A stretch of DNA of 64,000 nt from Streptomyces typhae (GTDB lineage Bacteria > Actinomycetota > Actinomycetes > Streptomycetales > Streptomycetaceae), in assembly GCF_009755605.1 (NCBI RefSeq), contig NZ_WPNZ01000020.1, positions 62,001 to 126,000 on the forward strand, in the 5' to 3' direction. Position 1 is the first letter of the stretch. Each line of letters starts with the position of its first letter. Position numbers and translations under genes: made by a program. Positions 26,300-33,980 of this stretch are shown piece after piece. Below the pieces are notes generated by a model. That model was not told the origin of the DNA. It saw only the letters and a list, made by a program, of their open reading frames with translations, and did not search any database.

Positions 26300-27037
26300 T
26301 CAGCCGCGCTTGTCGCGGCCCTCGGCGTTCTCGGCGTTCTCAGCCTCCGCCTCCGCCTCGGCCTGCTTGGCCTGCACCTCCGGGTCGAGGGAGGTCTGGG
26401 CGGCGCCGTCGACCGAGGCCAGCGGCGTCCGGTCGGGGACCTCCGTGGCGGCCGGGGGCTCGACCAGCCAGTCCGGGTTGGCCTGCTTGTCCCACCACTT
26501 CCAGGCGGCGACGGCACCGACGGCGAGGATGCCGACGACGACCAGGCGCTTGGCGAGCCGTCCGGAGCGCGCCCGGCGCTCGTGCCGTCGCGCGAGTCGC
26601 TGGATCTCCCGCGGGGTGACCTGCCCGCGCAGCGCGGCGAGCGCGGCCGCGCCCCGGGCGGCGGCCTCCTCGCGGGCCGGACCCGCCGCGGCCACGGCCT
26701 GCTCGATGCGCGGCTTGGAGAAGTCGGCGGCCTGCCGGGCCGCCCTGCGGGTGCGGGCGGCGGCCTGGTGCGCGGCGAGGTCGACCTTCGGCGGCACATG
26801 CGTACGCGCCTGCTCGATGCGCGGCGCGACATGGGTGCCGTACTGGGCACGGGCCTGCTCGGCCGCCTCGTGTGCCGCGTGCGACACCTTGGGCGCGAGC
26901 TTGGCCCGGGTCTCGTGCGCGTAGTGCGCCGCCGTGTCCTTGGCCGTGCCGGCGTAGGGCGCCACCGCCTCTGCGGCGTGACGCACGCTGTCCTTGGCTG
27001 TGCTCGTCGCGGCGCGCACGCTGTCCTTGCGGGTCAC
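26300..27037 (-). CDS. DUF5324-like membrane-anchored alanine-rich protein
   Basis: 245 aa. A long helical N-terminal region of Ala/Arg/His-rich repeats (VRAATSTAKDSVRHAAEAVA, VAPRIEQARTHVPPKVDLAA), one TM segment (RLVVVGILAVGAVAAWKWW) and an acidic C-terminal tail (AEAEAEAENAENAEGRDK). The pattern fits a Streptomyces protein near the crgA locus that I recall as DUF5324; function unknown. The GTG start has GAGGAG at proper distance. It is divergent from the cyclophilin gene. Confidence 0.7.
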   Translation of the reverse strand: MTRKDSVRAATSTAKDSVRHAAEAVAPYAGTAKDTAAHYAHETRAKLAPKVSHAAHEAAEQARAQYGTHVAPRIEQARTHVPPKVDLAAHQAAARTRRAARQAADFSKPRIEQAVAAAGPAREEAAARGAAALAALRGQVTPREIQRLARRHERRARSGRLAKRLVVVGILAVGAVAAWKWWDKQANPDWLVEPPAATEVPDRTPLASVDGAAQTSLDPEVQAKQAEAEAEAENAENAEGRDKRG

Positions 27038-27272
27038 GGGGTCCTCCTCCTCGGTGGCGTATAGGTATGTCACCTTTCCACCCTTTCAGGGATCATGCCT
27101 GCCGTATGGCTCCGCAGCATGTACAGGGCGGCATCCGGGTGCGGGGGTTCCCCGGCGACGATGCCACGAATCGTCGACAGGGGCGCCTCTCCTGCGGGTA
27201 CTCGTCAGCTACTAGTCCCAAACCGGTCCATGCGAGGATCGTTACGTCACAGACGACAACGGAAGGCAGATC

Positions 27273-27806
27273 GTGGCCGAGCAGCTCTACGCCACCCTCA
27301 AGACCAACCAGGGCGACATCGAGATCCGGCTGCTGCCGAATCACGCGCCCAAGACGGTCAAGAACTTTGTTGAGCTCGCCCAGGGCGAGCGCGAGTGGAC
27401 GCACCCCGCCACCGGCAAGAAGTCCACGGAGAAGCTGTACGACGGCACGGTCTTCCACCGGGTGATCAGCGGCTTCATGATCCAGGGCGGCGACCCGCTG
27501 GGCAACGGCACCGGCGGTCCTGGCTACGAGTTCGCGGACGAGTTCCACCCGGACCTGGCCTTCGACAAGCCGTACCTGCTCGCCATGGCCAACGCCGGTC
27601 CGGGCACCAACGGCTCGCAGTTCTTCGTCACGGTCTCGCCGACCGCCTGGCTGACGCGCAAGCACACCATCTTCGGCGAGGTCGCGAACGACGCGAGCAA
27701 GAAGGTCGTGGACGCCATCGCCGGCGCCCAGACCAACCCGCGCACCGACCGCCCGGTCAACGACGTCGTGATCGAGTCCGTCGTGATCGAGACCCGCGAG
27801 GGCTGA
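27273..27806 (+). CDS. ppiA: peptidyl-prolyl cis-trans isomerase, cyclophilin type
   Basis: 177 aa cytoplasmic cyclophilin. Active-site elements: the catalytic Arg in FHRVISGFMIQGGDP, the QFFVT segment (GSQFFVTVSPTAWLTRKHTI), and the hydrophobic pocket around ANAGPGTNG. It catalyses proline isomerisation in protein folding. There is no signal peptide. The GTG start (MAEQLYATLKTNQGDI) lies directly after a purine-rich stretch. The gene heads the conserved block leading to crgA and pknB in Streptomyces. Confidence 0.95.
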   Translation: MAEQLYATLKTNQGDIEIRLLPNHAPKTVKNFVELAQGEREWTHPATGKKSTEKLYDGTVFHRVISGFMIQGGDPLGNGTGGPGYEFADEFHPDLAFDKPYLLAMANAGPGTNGSQFFVTVSPTAWLTRKHTIFGEVANDASKKVVDAIAGAQTNPRTDRPVNDVVIESVVIETREG

Positions 27807-27864
27807 GCGCCCACGCGAACTCTCCGGGGGCGGCCGCGCGGCTGCGCCCCACGAGGGAACCAAA

Positions 27865-27899
27865 CCGCCCCGCCCGTCCGTAGAGGAAGGGCGGGGCGG
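27865..27899 (+). terminator. hairpin terminator after ppiA
   Basis: An 11 bp perfect stem (ccgccccgccc / gggcggggcgg) with a 13 nt loop, between ppiA and the rhomboid gene. Confidence 0.75.
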
Positions 27900-27945
27900 C
27901 GCGTTCGTCACGCCGCGCCTTCGTACGGAGAATGAGGGGACCGCA

Positions 27946-28851
27946 ATGGACCAGGCGCCAGGCAACCCGCAGGAGCCGCAGGACCCGCGGGGCGCACAGG
28001 GTCCGCCGGGCTGCTACCGGCATCCGGACCGCGAGACCGGCATCACCTGCACCCGCTGCGAGCGGCCGATCTGCCCGGAGTGCATGATCAGCGCCTCCGT
28101 CGGTTTCCAGTGCCCGGAGTGCGTCCGCGGCGGCTCCGGCACCGGGCACTCGCCCGCGGCCACGCAGCCGCGCACGATCGCGGGCGGCACCATCGCGCAG
28201 GACCCCCGGCTGCTCACGAAGATCATCCTGGGGATCAACCTGCTGGTGTTCGTCGCGGTGAAGGTGCGCGGCGACAGCCTCCTGAACGACCTGGTCCTCA
28301 TCGGCCAGTGGCCGCCGTATCCCTTCGTGCCCACCGAGGGCATCGCCGAGGGCCAGCCGTACCGCCTGGTGACGTCGATGTTCACGCATCAGGAGATCTG
28401 GCACATCGCGTTCAACATGCTCGGCCTGTGGTGGCTCGGCGGACCGCTCGAGGCGGCGCTCGGCCGCGCCCGCTATCTGGCGCTCTATCTGCTGTCGGGT
28501 CTCGGCGGCAGCGCGCTCACGTACTGGCTGGTCGATGGCGACGAGGCCTCCCTCGGGGCCTCCGGCGCGATCTTCGGGCTGCTCGGCGCGACGGCCGTCC
28601 TGATGCGGCGCCTGAACTACGACATGCGCCCGGTCGTCTTCCTGCTCGCGCTGAACCTGCTCTTCACCTTCACCTGGAGCGGCATCGCCTGGCAGGCGCA
28701 CGTGGGCGGTCTGGTCGCCGGTGTCGCCATCGCCTACGGCATGGTGCACGCCCCGCGGGAGCGGCGGACCCTGGTGCAGTGGGGCACGTGTGCGCTGGTG
28801 CTTCTGGTGATCGTGACGGTCGTGGTGGTGCGGACGGCCCAGCTCACCTGA
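27946..28851 (+). CDS. rhomboid intramembrane serine protease with N-terminal zinc-binding motif
   Basis: 301 aa. The N-terminus has a B-box-like zinc site (CYRHPDRETGITCTRCERPI and CPECMISASVGFQCPECV). The rhomboid core has HIAFNMLGLWWLGG, the catalytic serine in LGASGAIFGLLG, and the catalytic histidine in WQAHVGGLVAG. About seven membrane segments are visible. Rhomboids cleave membrane proteins within the bilayer; the substrate is unknown. The last codons (ctcacctga) are echoed in a tandem repeat after the stop. Confidence 0.92.
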   Translation: MDQAPGNPQEPQDPRGAQGPPGCYRHPDRETGITCTRCERPICPECMISASVGFQCPECVRGGSGTGHSPAATQPRTIAGGTIAQDPRLLTKIILGINLLVFVAVKVRGDSLLNDLVLIGQWPPYPFVPTEGIAEGQPYRLVTSMFTHQEIWHIAFNMLGLWWLGGPLEAALGRARYLALYLLSGLGGSALTYWLVDGDEASLGASGAIFGLLGATAVLMRRLNYDMRPVVFLLALNLLFTFTWSGIAWQAHVGGLVAGVAIAYGMVHAPRERRTLVQWGTCALVLLVIVTVVVVRTAQLT

Positions 28852-28925
28852 GGCCTGTGACTCGGCTCACCCGAGGCCCGTGACTCGGCCTGCCCGAGGC
28901 CGACGACTCGGCTCACCTGAGGCCA
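28852..28925. repeat. stop-codon-anchored tandem repeat
   Basis: Three copies of a 23 bp unit (ggcccgtgactcggctcacc + cga/tga). Each ends like the gene itself, whose last bases are ctcacctga, so the stop context has been copied. Confidence 0.8.
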
Positions 28926-28926
28926 G

Positions 28927-29137
28927 TTGTCCACAGTCTGTGCCCGATCTTGTGCACGAAGTGGGGAACGCGTGTTCCGAAGGTCGCTGGTACGGGTTTT
29001 CCCAGGCAGGGCGGGGGGTGTGTGGACCGGTACCGACTGCGGAACCGGTCACACCGGCGTCAACATCCGGAGAGTTATCCACAGATCTTCAGACCTTTCC
29101 CCAGGTCTGTGGATGGCAGTGCTCGCGCTGTGGATAA
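28927..29137. promoter_or_regulatory. DnaA-box cluster in the rhomboid-crgA gap
   Basis: Three clear 9-mers match DnaA boxes: TTGTCCACA at 28927-28935, TTATCCACA at 29075-29083 and TGTGGATAA (reverse) at 29129-29137. A fourth, imperfect, is TGTGGATGG at 29108-29116. The three right-hand boxes lie within about 65 bp and are locally AT-enriched. In Streptomyces this cell-division block lies close to oriC, and DnaA-box clusters outside oriC have been described in the genus. The cluster could titrate DnaA or couple crgA expression to replication. It is not oriC itself, because dnaA and dnaN are absent. Confidence 0.7.
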
Positions 29138-29205
29138 CTCAGGCCAGGGCTTGTGGGCGGGGCATGGATGTGCCGCCCCGCCGTGCCCTCAGCCGCGTGG
29201 AACCG

Positions 29206-29463
29206 TTACTTCCACTGCGTGGAGACGCCGAAGCCCGCGGCGATGAAGCCGAAGCCGACGACGATGTTCCAGTTGCCGAGCGGATCGATCGGCAGCTGCC
29301 CGTCCGTGACGTAGAAGACGACGATCCAGGCCAGGCCGATCAGGAACATCGCCAGCATCACCGGGGCCACCCAGCTGCGGCTGGTCAGCTTGATGTTCGT
29401 CGCCTTCTTGGTCGCCGGCGGCGTGTAGTCGTCTGCCTTCTTGCGGATACGTGACTTCGGCAC
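29206..29463 (-). CDS. crgA: cell division protein CrgA
   Basis: 85 aa. MPKSRIRKKADDYTPP, a typical CrgA N-terminus, is followed by two TM helices (WVAPVMLAMFLIGLAWIVVF and IVVGFGFIAAGFGVSTQWK). CrgA interacts with FtsZ, FtsI and other divisome parts, and in Streptomyces it delays septation during sporulation. The GTG start after GAG-rich sequence gives the normal length; the longer upstream frame is not supported. The promoter would lie between it and the divergent DUF881 gene. Confidence 0.95.
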   Translation of the reverse strand: MPKSRIRKKADDYTPPATKKATNIKLTSRSWVAPVMLAMFLIGLAWIVVFYVTDGQLPIDPLGNWNIVVGFGFIAAGFGVSTQWK

Positions 29464-29616
29464 GAGGGTCTCTCCTGTCGATGCGCTGCGTGGCCGCGCA
29501 GGGAACGGGGCGTGGCGCCGGGACGGGGCACTGGGGGCACTCACGGTGCGCCAAGTCCTCCCCCCGGGCGTCCGTTAGCGTAGTGCTTCCGCGGCGGTGA
29601 AGGAGATAAGGGTACG

Positions 29617-30390
29617 TTGAGCAATTCTGCCGACTTCCCCGGAGGCACGAAGCGACGCGGTCGCCTGCACCCCGTGCGGCTCCTGACGATCGCCGTCTTC
29701 GCCCTCGCCGGACTCATCTTCGTCACCAGCTTCAACACGGCCAAGGGCACCAACATCCGTACCGACGCCTCCCTGTTGAAGCTCTCCGACCTGATCCAGG
29801 AGCGCAGCCGCGAGAACAAGGACCTGGAGGACTCCAACGGCTCCCTGCGCGGCGACGTCGACTCCCTGGCCCAGCGCGACAGCCCCGGCACCAAGGCCGA
29901 CGAGGCCCGCCTCAAGGCCCTGGAGCAGAACGCCGGCACCAGGAAGCTGAGCGGCGACGCCGTCACGGTCACCCTCGCCGACGCCCCGCCCGACGCCGGC
30001 GCCAAGCTCCCCGGCTACCCCGAGCCCCAGCCCAACGACCTGGTCATCCACCAGCAGGACCTGCAAGCCGTGGTGAACGCCCTGTGGCAGGGCGGCGCCG
30101 AGGGGATCAAGGTCATGGACCAGCGCCTGATCTCCACCAGCGCCGTGCGCTGCGTCGGCAACACCCTGATCCTCCAGGGCCGGGTCTACTCCCCGCCGTA
30201 CAAGGTCACGGCCGTCGGCGACCCGGACCGCCTCAGGAAGGCCCTCGCGGCGTCACCCGAGATCCAGAACTACATGCTGTACGTCAACGCCTACGGTCTC
30301 GGCTGGAAAGTCGACGACGACGGAGCGGTGACTCTTCCCGGCTACTCGGGCACAGTGGATCTCCACCATGCGAAGCCCGTGGAGCCGTAG
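29617..30390 (+). CDS. DUF881 membrane-anchored protein
   Basis: 257 aa. One N-terminal TM helix (LLTIAVFALAGLIFVTSFNT), a coiled coil (LKLSDLIQERSRENKDLEDS), and the DUF881 core with VTVTLADAPPD, NDLVIHQQDLQAVVNALWQG and GAEGIKVMDQRL ... GNTLILQG. DUF881 proteins are conserved beside crgA and sortases and may be division or wall-linked factors; the biochemical role is not known. The TTG start (MSNSADFPGG) follows a purine-rich element. It appears to be the first gene of an operon running into the sortases. Confidence 0.88.
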   Translation: MSNSADFPGGTKRRGRLHPVRLLTIAVFALAGLIFVTSFNTAKGTNIRTDASLLKLSDLIQERSRENKDLEDSNGSLRGDVDSLAQRDSPGTKADEARLKALEQNAGTRKLSGDAVTVTLADAPPDAGAKLPGYPEPQPNDLVIHQQDLQAVVNALWQGGAEGIKVMDQRLISTSAVRCVGNTLILQGRVYSPPYKVTAVGDPDRLRKALAASPEIQNYMLYVNAYGLGWKVDDDGAVTLPGYSGTVDLHHAKPVEP

Positions 30391-30421
30391 CCGTAGCCAG
30401 CCGTAGTCCCTGGGGGATCCC

Positions 30422-31126
30422 GTGCCGGTGCGAGTGATCGTCAGGACGTTCAGCGAACTGTGCGTCACCGTCGGCACCCTGATCGTGCTGTTCGTGGTCT
30501 ACGTGCTGTTCTGGACCGGCGTGCGGGCCGACCGGGCGATGGACCAGCAGATCGACCGCCTCCAGGACCGGTGGGCCGAGCAGTCCCTCGCCACCGGCGG
30601 CGACGGCAAGGGTGACGGCGACGCCCCCCTCCTCGCCCGGAACGTCGCGCCCTACGACGACGGCGAGCCCTTCGCCGTGATGTACATCCCCCGCTTCGGT
30701 TTCACGTGGAACAAGCCCGTGCTCCAGGGCACCGCCACCGGCACCCTCAAGAAGGGCCTCGGCCACTACGCGCGCACCGCCCAGCTCGGCGACATGGGCA
30801 ACTTCGCCGTCGCCGGACACCGCCGCACCTACGGCGACCCCTTCAAGGACTTCCCCGAGCTGCGCCCCGGCGACGCCGTCGTCCTCACCGACGGCACCAC
30901 CTGGTTCACGTACCGCATCGACAGGAAGCCCTACCGGACCCTGCCCGGGGACATCGGCGTCATCGACCCCGTACCGCGCGGATCCGGCTACCGCGGGCCC
31001 GGCCGCTATCTCACCCTCACCACCTGTGAACCCGAGTGGGGCCACAGCCACCGCCTGATCGCCTGGGCGCACCTCGATGCCACCCAGCCGGTGGAGGCCG
31101 GGAAACCGGGGGCCCTGCGCCGTTAG
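30422..31126 (+). CDS. class E sortase (first of three)
   Basis: 234 aa. An N-terminal TM anchor (LCVTVGTLIVLFVVYVLFW) precedes an extracytoplasmic sortase barrel. Catalytic His is in FAVAGHRRTYGDPF, Cys in YLTLTTCEPEWGHS, Arg in HRLIAWAH. Class E sortases recognise an LAXTG-type signal and, in Streptomyces, attach long chaplins to the wall. No LAXTG substrate is encoded in this window; both chaplins here are short forms. It starts 31 bp after the DUF881 stop, so cotranscription is likely. Confidence 0.9.
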   Translation: MPVRVIVRTFSELCVTVGTLIVLFVVYVLFWTGVRADRAMDQQIDRLQDRWAEQSLATGGDGKGDGDAPLLARNVAPYDDGEPFAVMYIPRFGFTWNKPVLQGTATGTLKKGLGHYARTAQLGDMGNFAVAGHRRTYGDPFKDFPELRPGDAVVLTDGTTWFTYRIDRKPYRTLPGDIGVIDPVPRGSGYRGPGRYLTLTTCEPEWGHSHRLIAWAHLDATQPVEAGKPGALRR

Positions 31127-31157
31127 TCTGGTGCCGTACGGCGACGGAAGGGACGGC

Positions 31158-31319
31158 ATGTACGGCTGGATCTGGCGGCATCTGCCGGGTAACGCGTGGG
31201 TGAGGGCGCTGCTCTCGCTCGTGCTCGTCCTCGCGGTCGTCTACGTGCTGTTCCAGTACGTCTTCCCCTGGGCGGAGCCGCTGCTGCCCTTCAACGATGT
31301 GACGGTGGACGGCCAGTGA
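31158..31319 (+). CDS. 53-aa conserved-type membrane protein
   Basis: A tiny gene with a start after GGAAGGGA. Sequence MYGWIWRHLPGNAWVRALLS followed by one TM helix (LVLVLAVVYVLFQYVF) and PWAEPLLPFNDVTV. It overlaps the next gene by GTGA, strong evidence that it is translated. I recall similar small proteins between sortase and pabA in other Streptomyces, which would make it a conserved microprotein of unknown role. It may modulate the sortases or division proteins around it, but this is speculation. Confidence 0.8.
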   Translation: MYGWIWRHLPGNAWVRALLSLVLVLAVVYVLFQYVFPWAEPLLPFNDVTVDGQ

Positions 31320-31966
31320 GCTCCAGCAAGAACGCCCGCATTCTCGTCGTCGACAACTACGACAGCTTCGTCTTCAACCTCGTGCAGTACCTGTACCAGC
31401 TCGGGGCCGAGTGCGAGGTCGTGCGCAACGACGAGGTCGAGCTGCGGCACGCCCAGGACGGCTTCGACGGGGTGCTGCTCTCGCCGGGCCCGGGGACGCC
31501 CGAGCAGGCCGGGGTGTGCGTGGAGATGGTGCGCCACTGTGCCGCGACCGGGGTGCCCGTCTTCGGCGTCTGCCTCGGCATGCAGTCCATGGCGGTGGCG
31601 TACGGAGGCGTGGTGGACCGGGCGCCGGAGCTCCTGCACGGCAAGACCTCGCCGGTCACGCACGAGGGCAGAGGCGTCTTCGCGGGCCTGCCGTCGCCGT
31701 TCGTCGCCACCCGCTACCACTCCCTCGCCGCCGCGCCCGCCACGGTCCCGGCCGACCTCGAAGTGACCGCGCGCACGGCCGACGGCATCATCATGGGCCT
31801 GCGCCACCGTGAACTGCCCGTCGAGGGCGTCCAGTTCCACCCCGAGTCCGTGCTCACCGAACACGGCCACCTCATGCTGGCCAACTGGCTCACCGAGTGC
31901 GGCGACACCGGGGCAGTGGCCCGGTCGAGCGGGCTTGCCCCGGTGGTGGGCAGGGCCACGGCGTGA
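31316..31966 (+). CDS. pabA: aminodeoxychorismate/anthranilate synthase glutaminase subunit
   Basis: 216 aa class-I glutamine amidotransferase: LVVDNYDSFVFNLVQYL start, oxyanion motif SPGPGTPEQAGV, nucleophile elbow VFGVCLGMQSMAVAYGG, and the C-terminal catalytic pair in VEGVQFHPESVLTEHG. It supplies ammonia to a chorismate-using partner (PabB or TrpE), which is not encoded here. Its GTG start overlaps the 53-aa gene and its stop overlaps the next sortase (GTGA both times). A metabolic gene locked between sortases is a conserved oddity of this locus. Confidence 0.92.
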   Translation: MSSSKNARILVVDNYDSFVFNLVQYLYQLGAECEVVRNDEVELRHAQDGFDGVLLSPGPGTPEQAGVCVEMVRHCAATGVPVFGVCLGMQSMAVAYGGVVDRAPELLHGKTSPVTHEGRGVFAGLPSPFVATRYHSLAAAPATVPADLEVTARTADGIIMGLRHRELPVEGVQFHPESVLTEHGHLMLANWLTECGDTGAVARSSGLAPVVGRATA

Positions 31967-33126
31967 CCGCGGGGGCGCACGGGGGCGCCGACGCCGACGG
32001 GGCGGGGGAGCATCCGTCGCCGTGGTTCCGCGCCGCGCCACCCGGGGACGGGGGCGTCCCCGAGCCCGCGCCTGCCGCGCCCGCCCCTGCCGCGCCCGCG
32101 CCCGCCGTCCCCGCGCAGACCGACGACGAGACCATCGCGCTGCGCACGGCGGACACGCGGCGAGCCGGGGCGACCGGTCCGCCGGGAGTCCCCTTGCCGC
32201 CGGAGGCCGTCGTGCCGCCGGATGCGGCGGTGCCCGGCGGGCGCGCCGCCCGCCGCAAGGCCGCCAGGCACAAGGGGCGCAGGGGCGTAAAGCCAGGTAC
32301 GGGCGCAGGCAGCGGCACAGGCAGGAGAGTCGGCGCCGGGGCCGCGGCAGGCCCTCAGGGGCGCCCAGAACACCCCGAGGGCCAGGGGGAACCGGAGCGG
32401 CCGGAGCGGCCCCTGACCCGCGTGGAGGCCCGCCGGGCGGCCCGTGCGGCCAAGCCGGGACCTGCCACGGTTGCCAGCCGCGCCATCGGGGAGGTCTTCA
32501 TCACCATCGGCGTCCTGATGCTGCTCTTCGTCACCTACCAGCTGTGGTGGACGAACATAAGGGCGCAGCAGCAGGCCGACGCCGCCGCGCGCAAGCTCCA
32601 GGAGGACTGGGCCGAGGGCAAGGGCAAGCCCGGCGTCTTCGAACCCGGGCAGGGCTTCGCGCTGATGCACATCCCGAAGCTGGACGTCGTCGTGCCGGTC
32701 GCCGAGGGCATCGACAAGCACCGGGTCCTGGACCGGGGCATGGTCGGCCACTACAACAAGGGCGGCACCAAGACCCCCATGCCGGAGGCGAACCCCGGCA
32801 ACTTCGCGGTCGCGGGCCACCGCAACACGCACGGTGAGCCGTTCCGCTACATCAACCGTCTGAAGCCGGGCGACCCCATCGTCGTCGAGACGCAGGACAC
32901 GTACTTCGTCTACAAGATGGCGAGCATCCTGCCGCAGACCTCCCCCGCCAACACGGCGGTGCTCGACGCGGTGCCGCCGGGTTCCGGCTTCACGCGACCC
33001 GGCCGCTATCTCACCCTCACGACCTGCACCCCCGAGTTCACGAGTAAGTACCGGCTGATCGTGTGGGGCAAGATGGTCGAGGAACGGCCGCGCGCCAAGG
33101 GCAAACCGCCCGCGCTGGTCGACTAG
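31963..33126 (+). CDS. class E sortase with long Pro/Ala-rich cytoplasmic N-terminus
   Basis: 387 aa. About 200 residues precede the TM helix (GEVFITIGVLMLLFVTYQLW). They are rich in Pro, Ala and Arg with APAAPAPAAPAP-type repeats. The sortase domain follows with FAVAGHRNTHGEPF, YLTLTTCTPEFTS and KYRLIVWGKM (His, Cys, Arg). The catalytic set is complete. The long N-terminus is cytoplasmic by topology and has no recognised domain. It may mediate localisation or contacts with other proteins. Confidence 0.9.
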   Translation: MTAGAHGGADADGAGEHPSPWFRAAPPGDGGVPEPAPAAPAPAAPAPAVPAQTDDETIALRTADTRRAGATGPPGVPLPPEAVVPPDAAVPGGRAARRKAARHKGRRGVKPGTGAGSGTGRRVGAGAAAGPQGRPEHPEGQGEPERPERPLTRVEARRAARAAKPGPATVASRAIGEVFITIGVLMLLFVTYQLWWTNIRAQQQADAAARKLQEDWAEGKGKPGVFEPGQGFALMHIPKLDVVVPVAEGIDKHRVLDRGMVGHYNKGGTKTPMPEANPGNFAVAGHRNTHGEPFRYINRLKPGDPIVVETQDTYFVYKMASILPQTSPANTAVLDAVPPGSGFTRPGRYLTLTTCTPEFTSKYRLIVWGKMVEERPRAKGKPPALVD

Positions 33127-33152
33127 GCACCGAGACGGACAGGGCGAGGGCA

Positions 33153-33902
33153 GTGGCAGCCACCACCGAAGAGGATCAGCAGGAGCGGCCCGACGAACCC
33201 GCGCCCGCGCCCACGCCCGCCCGGCCGCGGCGCGGCCGCGGACCCGTCGCGACGGCCGTCAGCGTCTTCGGCGAACTGCTCATCACCGCGGGGGTGATCC
33301 TCGGCCTGTTCGTCGCCTACTCGCTGTGGTGGACCAACGTCGTGGCGGACCGCGAGGCGAAGAAGCAGGGCAACCGCGTCCGCGACCACTGGGAGGCCAA
33401 GGGCCCCGGTGTCATCGACACCAAGGACGGCATCGGCTTCCTGCACGTGCCCTCGATGAGCGGCGGCGAGATCCTGGTCACCAAGGGGACCAACACCAAG
33501 ACCCTCAACCACGGCGTGGCCGGCTACTACACGAAGCCCGTCAAGTCCGCGCTGCCCGAGGACAAGAAGGGGAACTTCACCCTGGCCGCCCACCGGGACG
33601 GCCACGGGGCGAAGTTCCACCGGATCGACAAGATCGAAGAGGGCGACCCGATCGTCTTCGAGTCCCGCGACAAGTGGTACGTCTACAAGGTCTTCAAGAC
33701 CCTCCCCGAGACCTCGAAGTACAACGTCCGCGTCCTCGACCCCGTCCCCAAGGAGTCCGGCGCGAAGAAGGCGGGCCGCTACATCACCCTCACCACGTGC
33801 ACCCCGGTCTTCACCTCGAACTACCGCTACGTGGTGTGGGGCAAGCTGGAGCGCGTGGAGAAGGTCGACAGCGAACGGACACTGCCGCCCGAGCTGGCCT
33901 GA
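33153..33902 (+). CDS. class E sortase (third)
   Basis: 249 aa. A short basic N-terminus, a TM segment (FGELLITAGVILGLFVAYSL), then a sortase domain with FTLAAHRDGHGAKF (catalytic His), YITLTTCTPVFTS (Cys) and NYRYVVWGK (Arg). It is closely similar to the preceding sortase, pointing to tandem duplication, while the first copy is more distant. GTG start after a GGGCGAGGG element. It is the last gene of the rightward operon. Confidence 0.9.
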   Translation: MAATTEEDQQERPDEPAPAPTPARPRRGRGPVATAVSVFGELLITAGVILGLFVAYSLWWTNVVADREAKKQGNRVRDHWEAKGPGVIDTKDGIGFLHVPSMSGGEILVTKGTNTKTLNHGVAGYYTKPVKSALPEDKKGNFTLAAHRDGHGAKFHRIDKIEEGDPIVFESRDKWYVYKVFKTLPETSKYNVRVLDPVPKESGAKKAGRYITLTTCTPVFTSNYRYVVWGKLERVEKVDSERTLPPELA

Positions 33903-33923
33903 CCGGAACCCCCCCCGGACACG

Positions 33924-33962
33924 ACGAGGGCCCCGGCACCGTGAAGGTGCCGGGGCCCTCGT
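33924..33962. terminator. bidirectional terminator, sortase / pknB
   Basis: A 17 bp perfect stem (acgagggccccggcacc / ggtgccggggccctcgt) with a 5 nt loop between convergent operons. Confidence 0.85.
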
Positions 33963-33980
33963 CAGCTGTCGCGTACCGGA

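Noticed and set aside
28927..29137. DnaA-box region considered as oriC
   Set aside because: There are too few boxes, and dnaA, dnaN and the long oriC spacer are missing.
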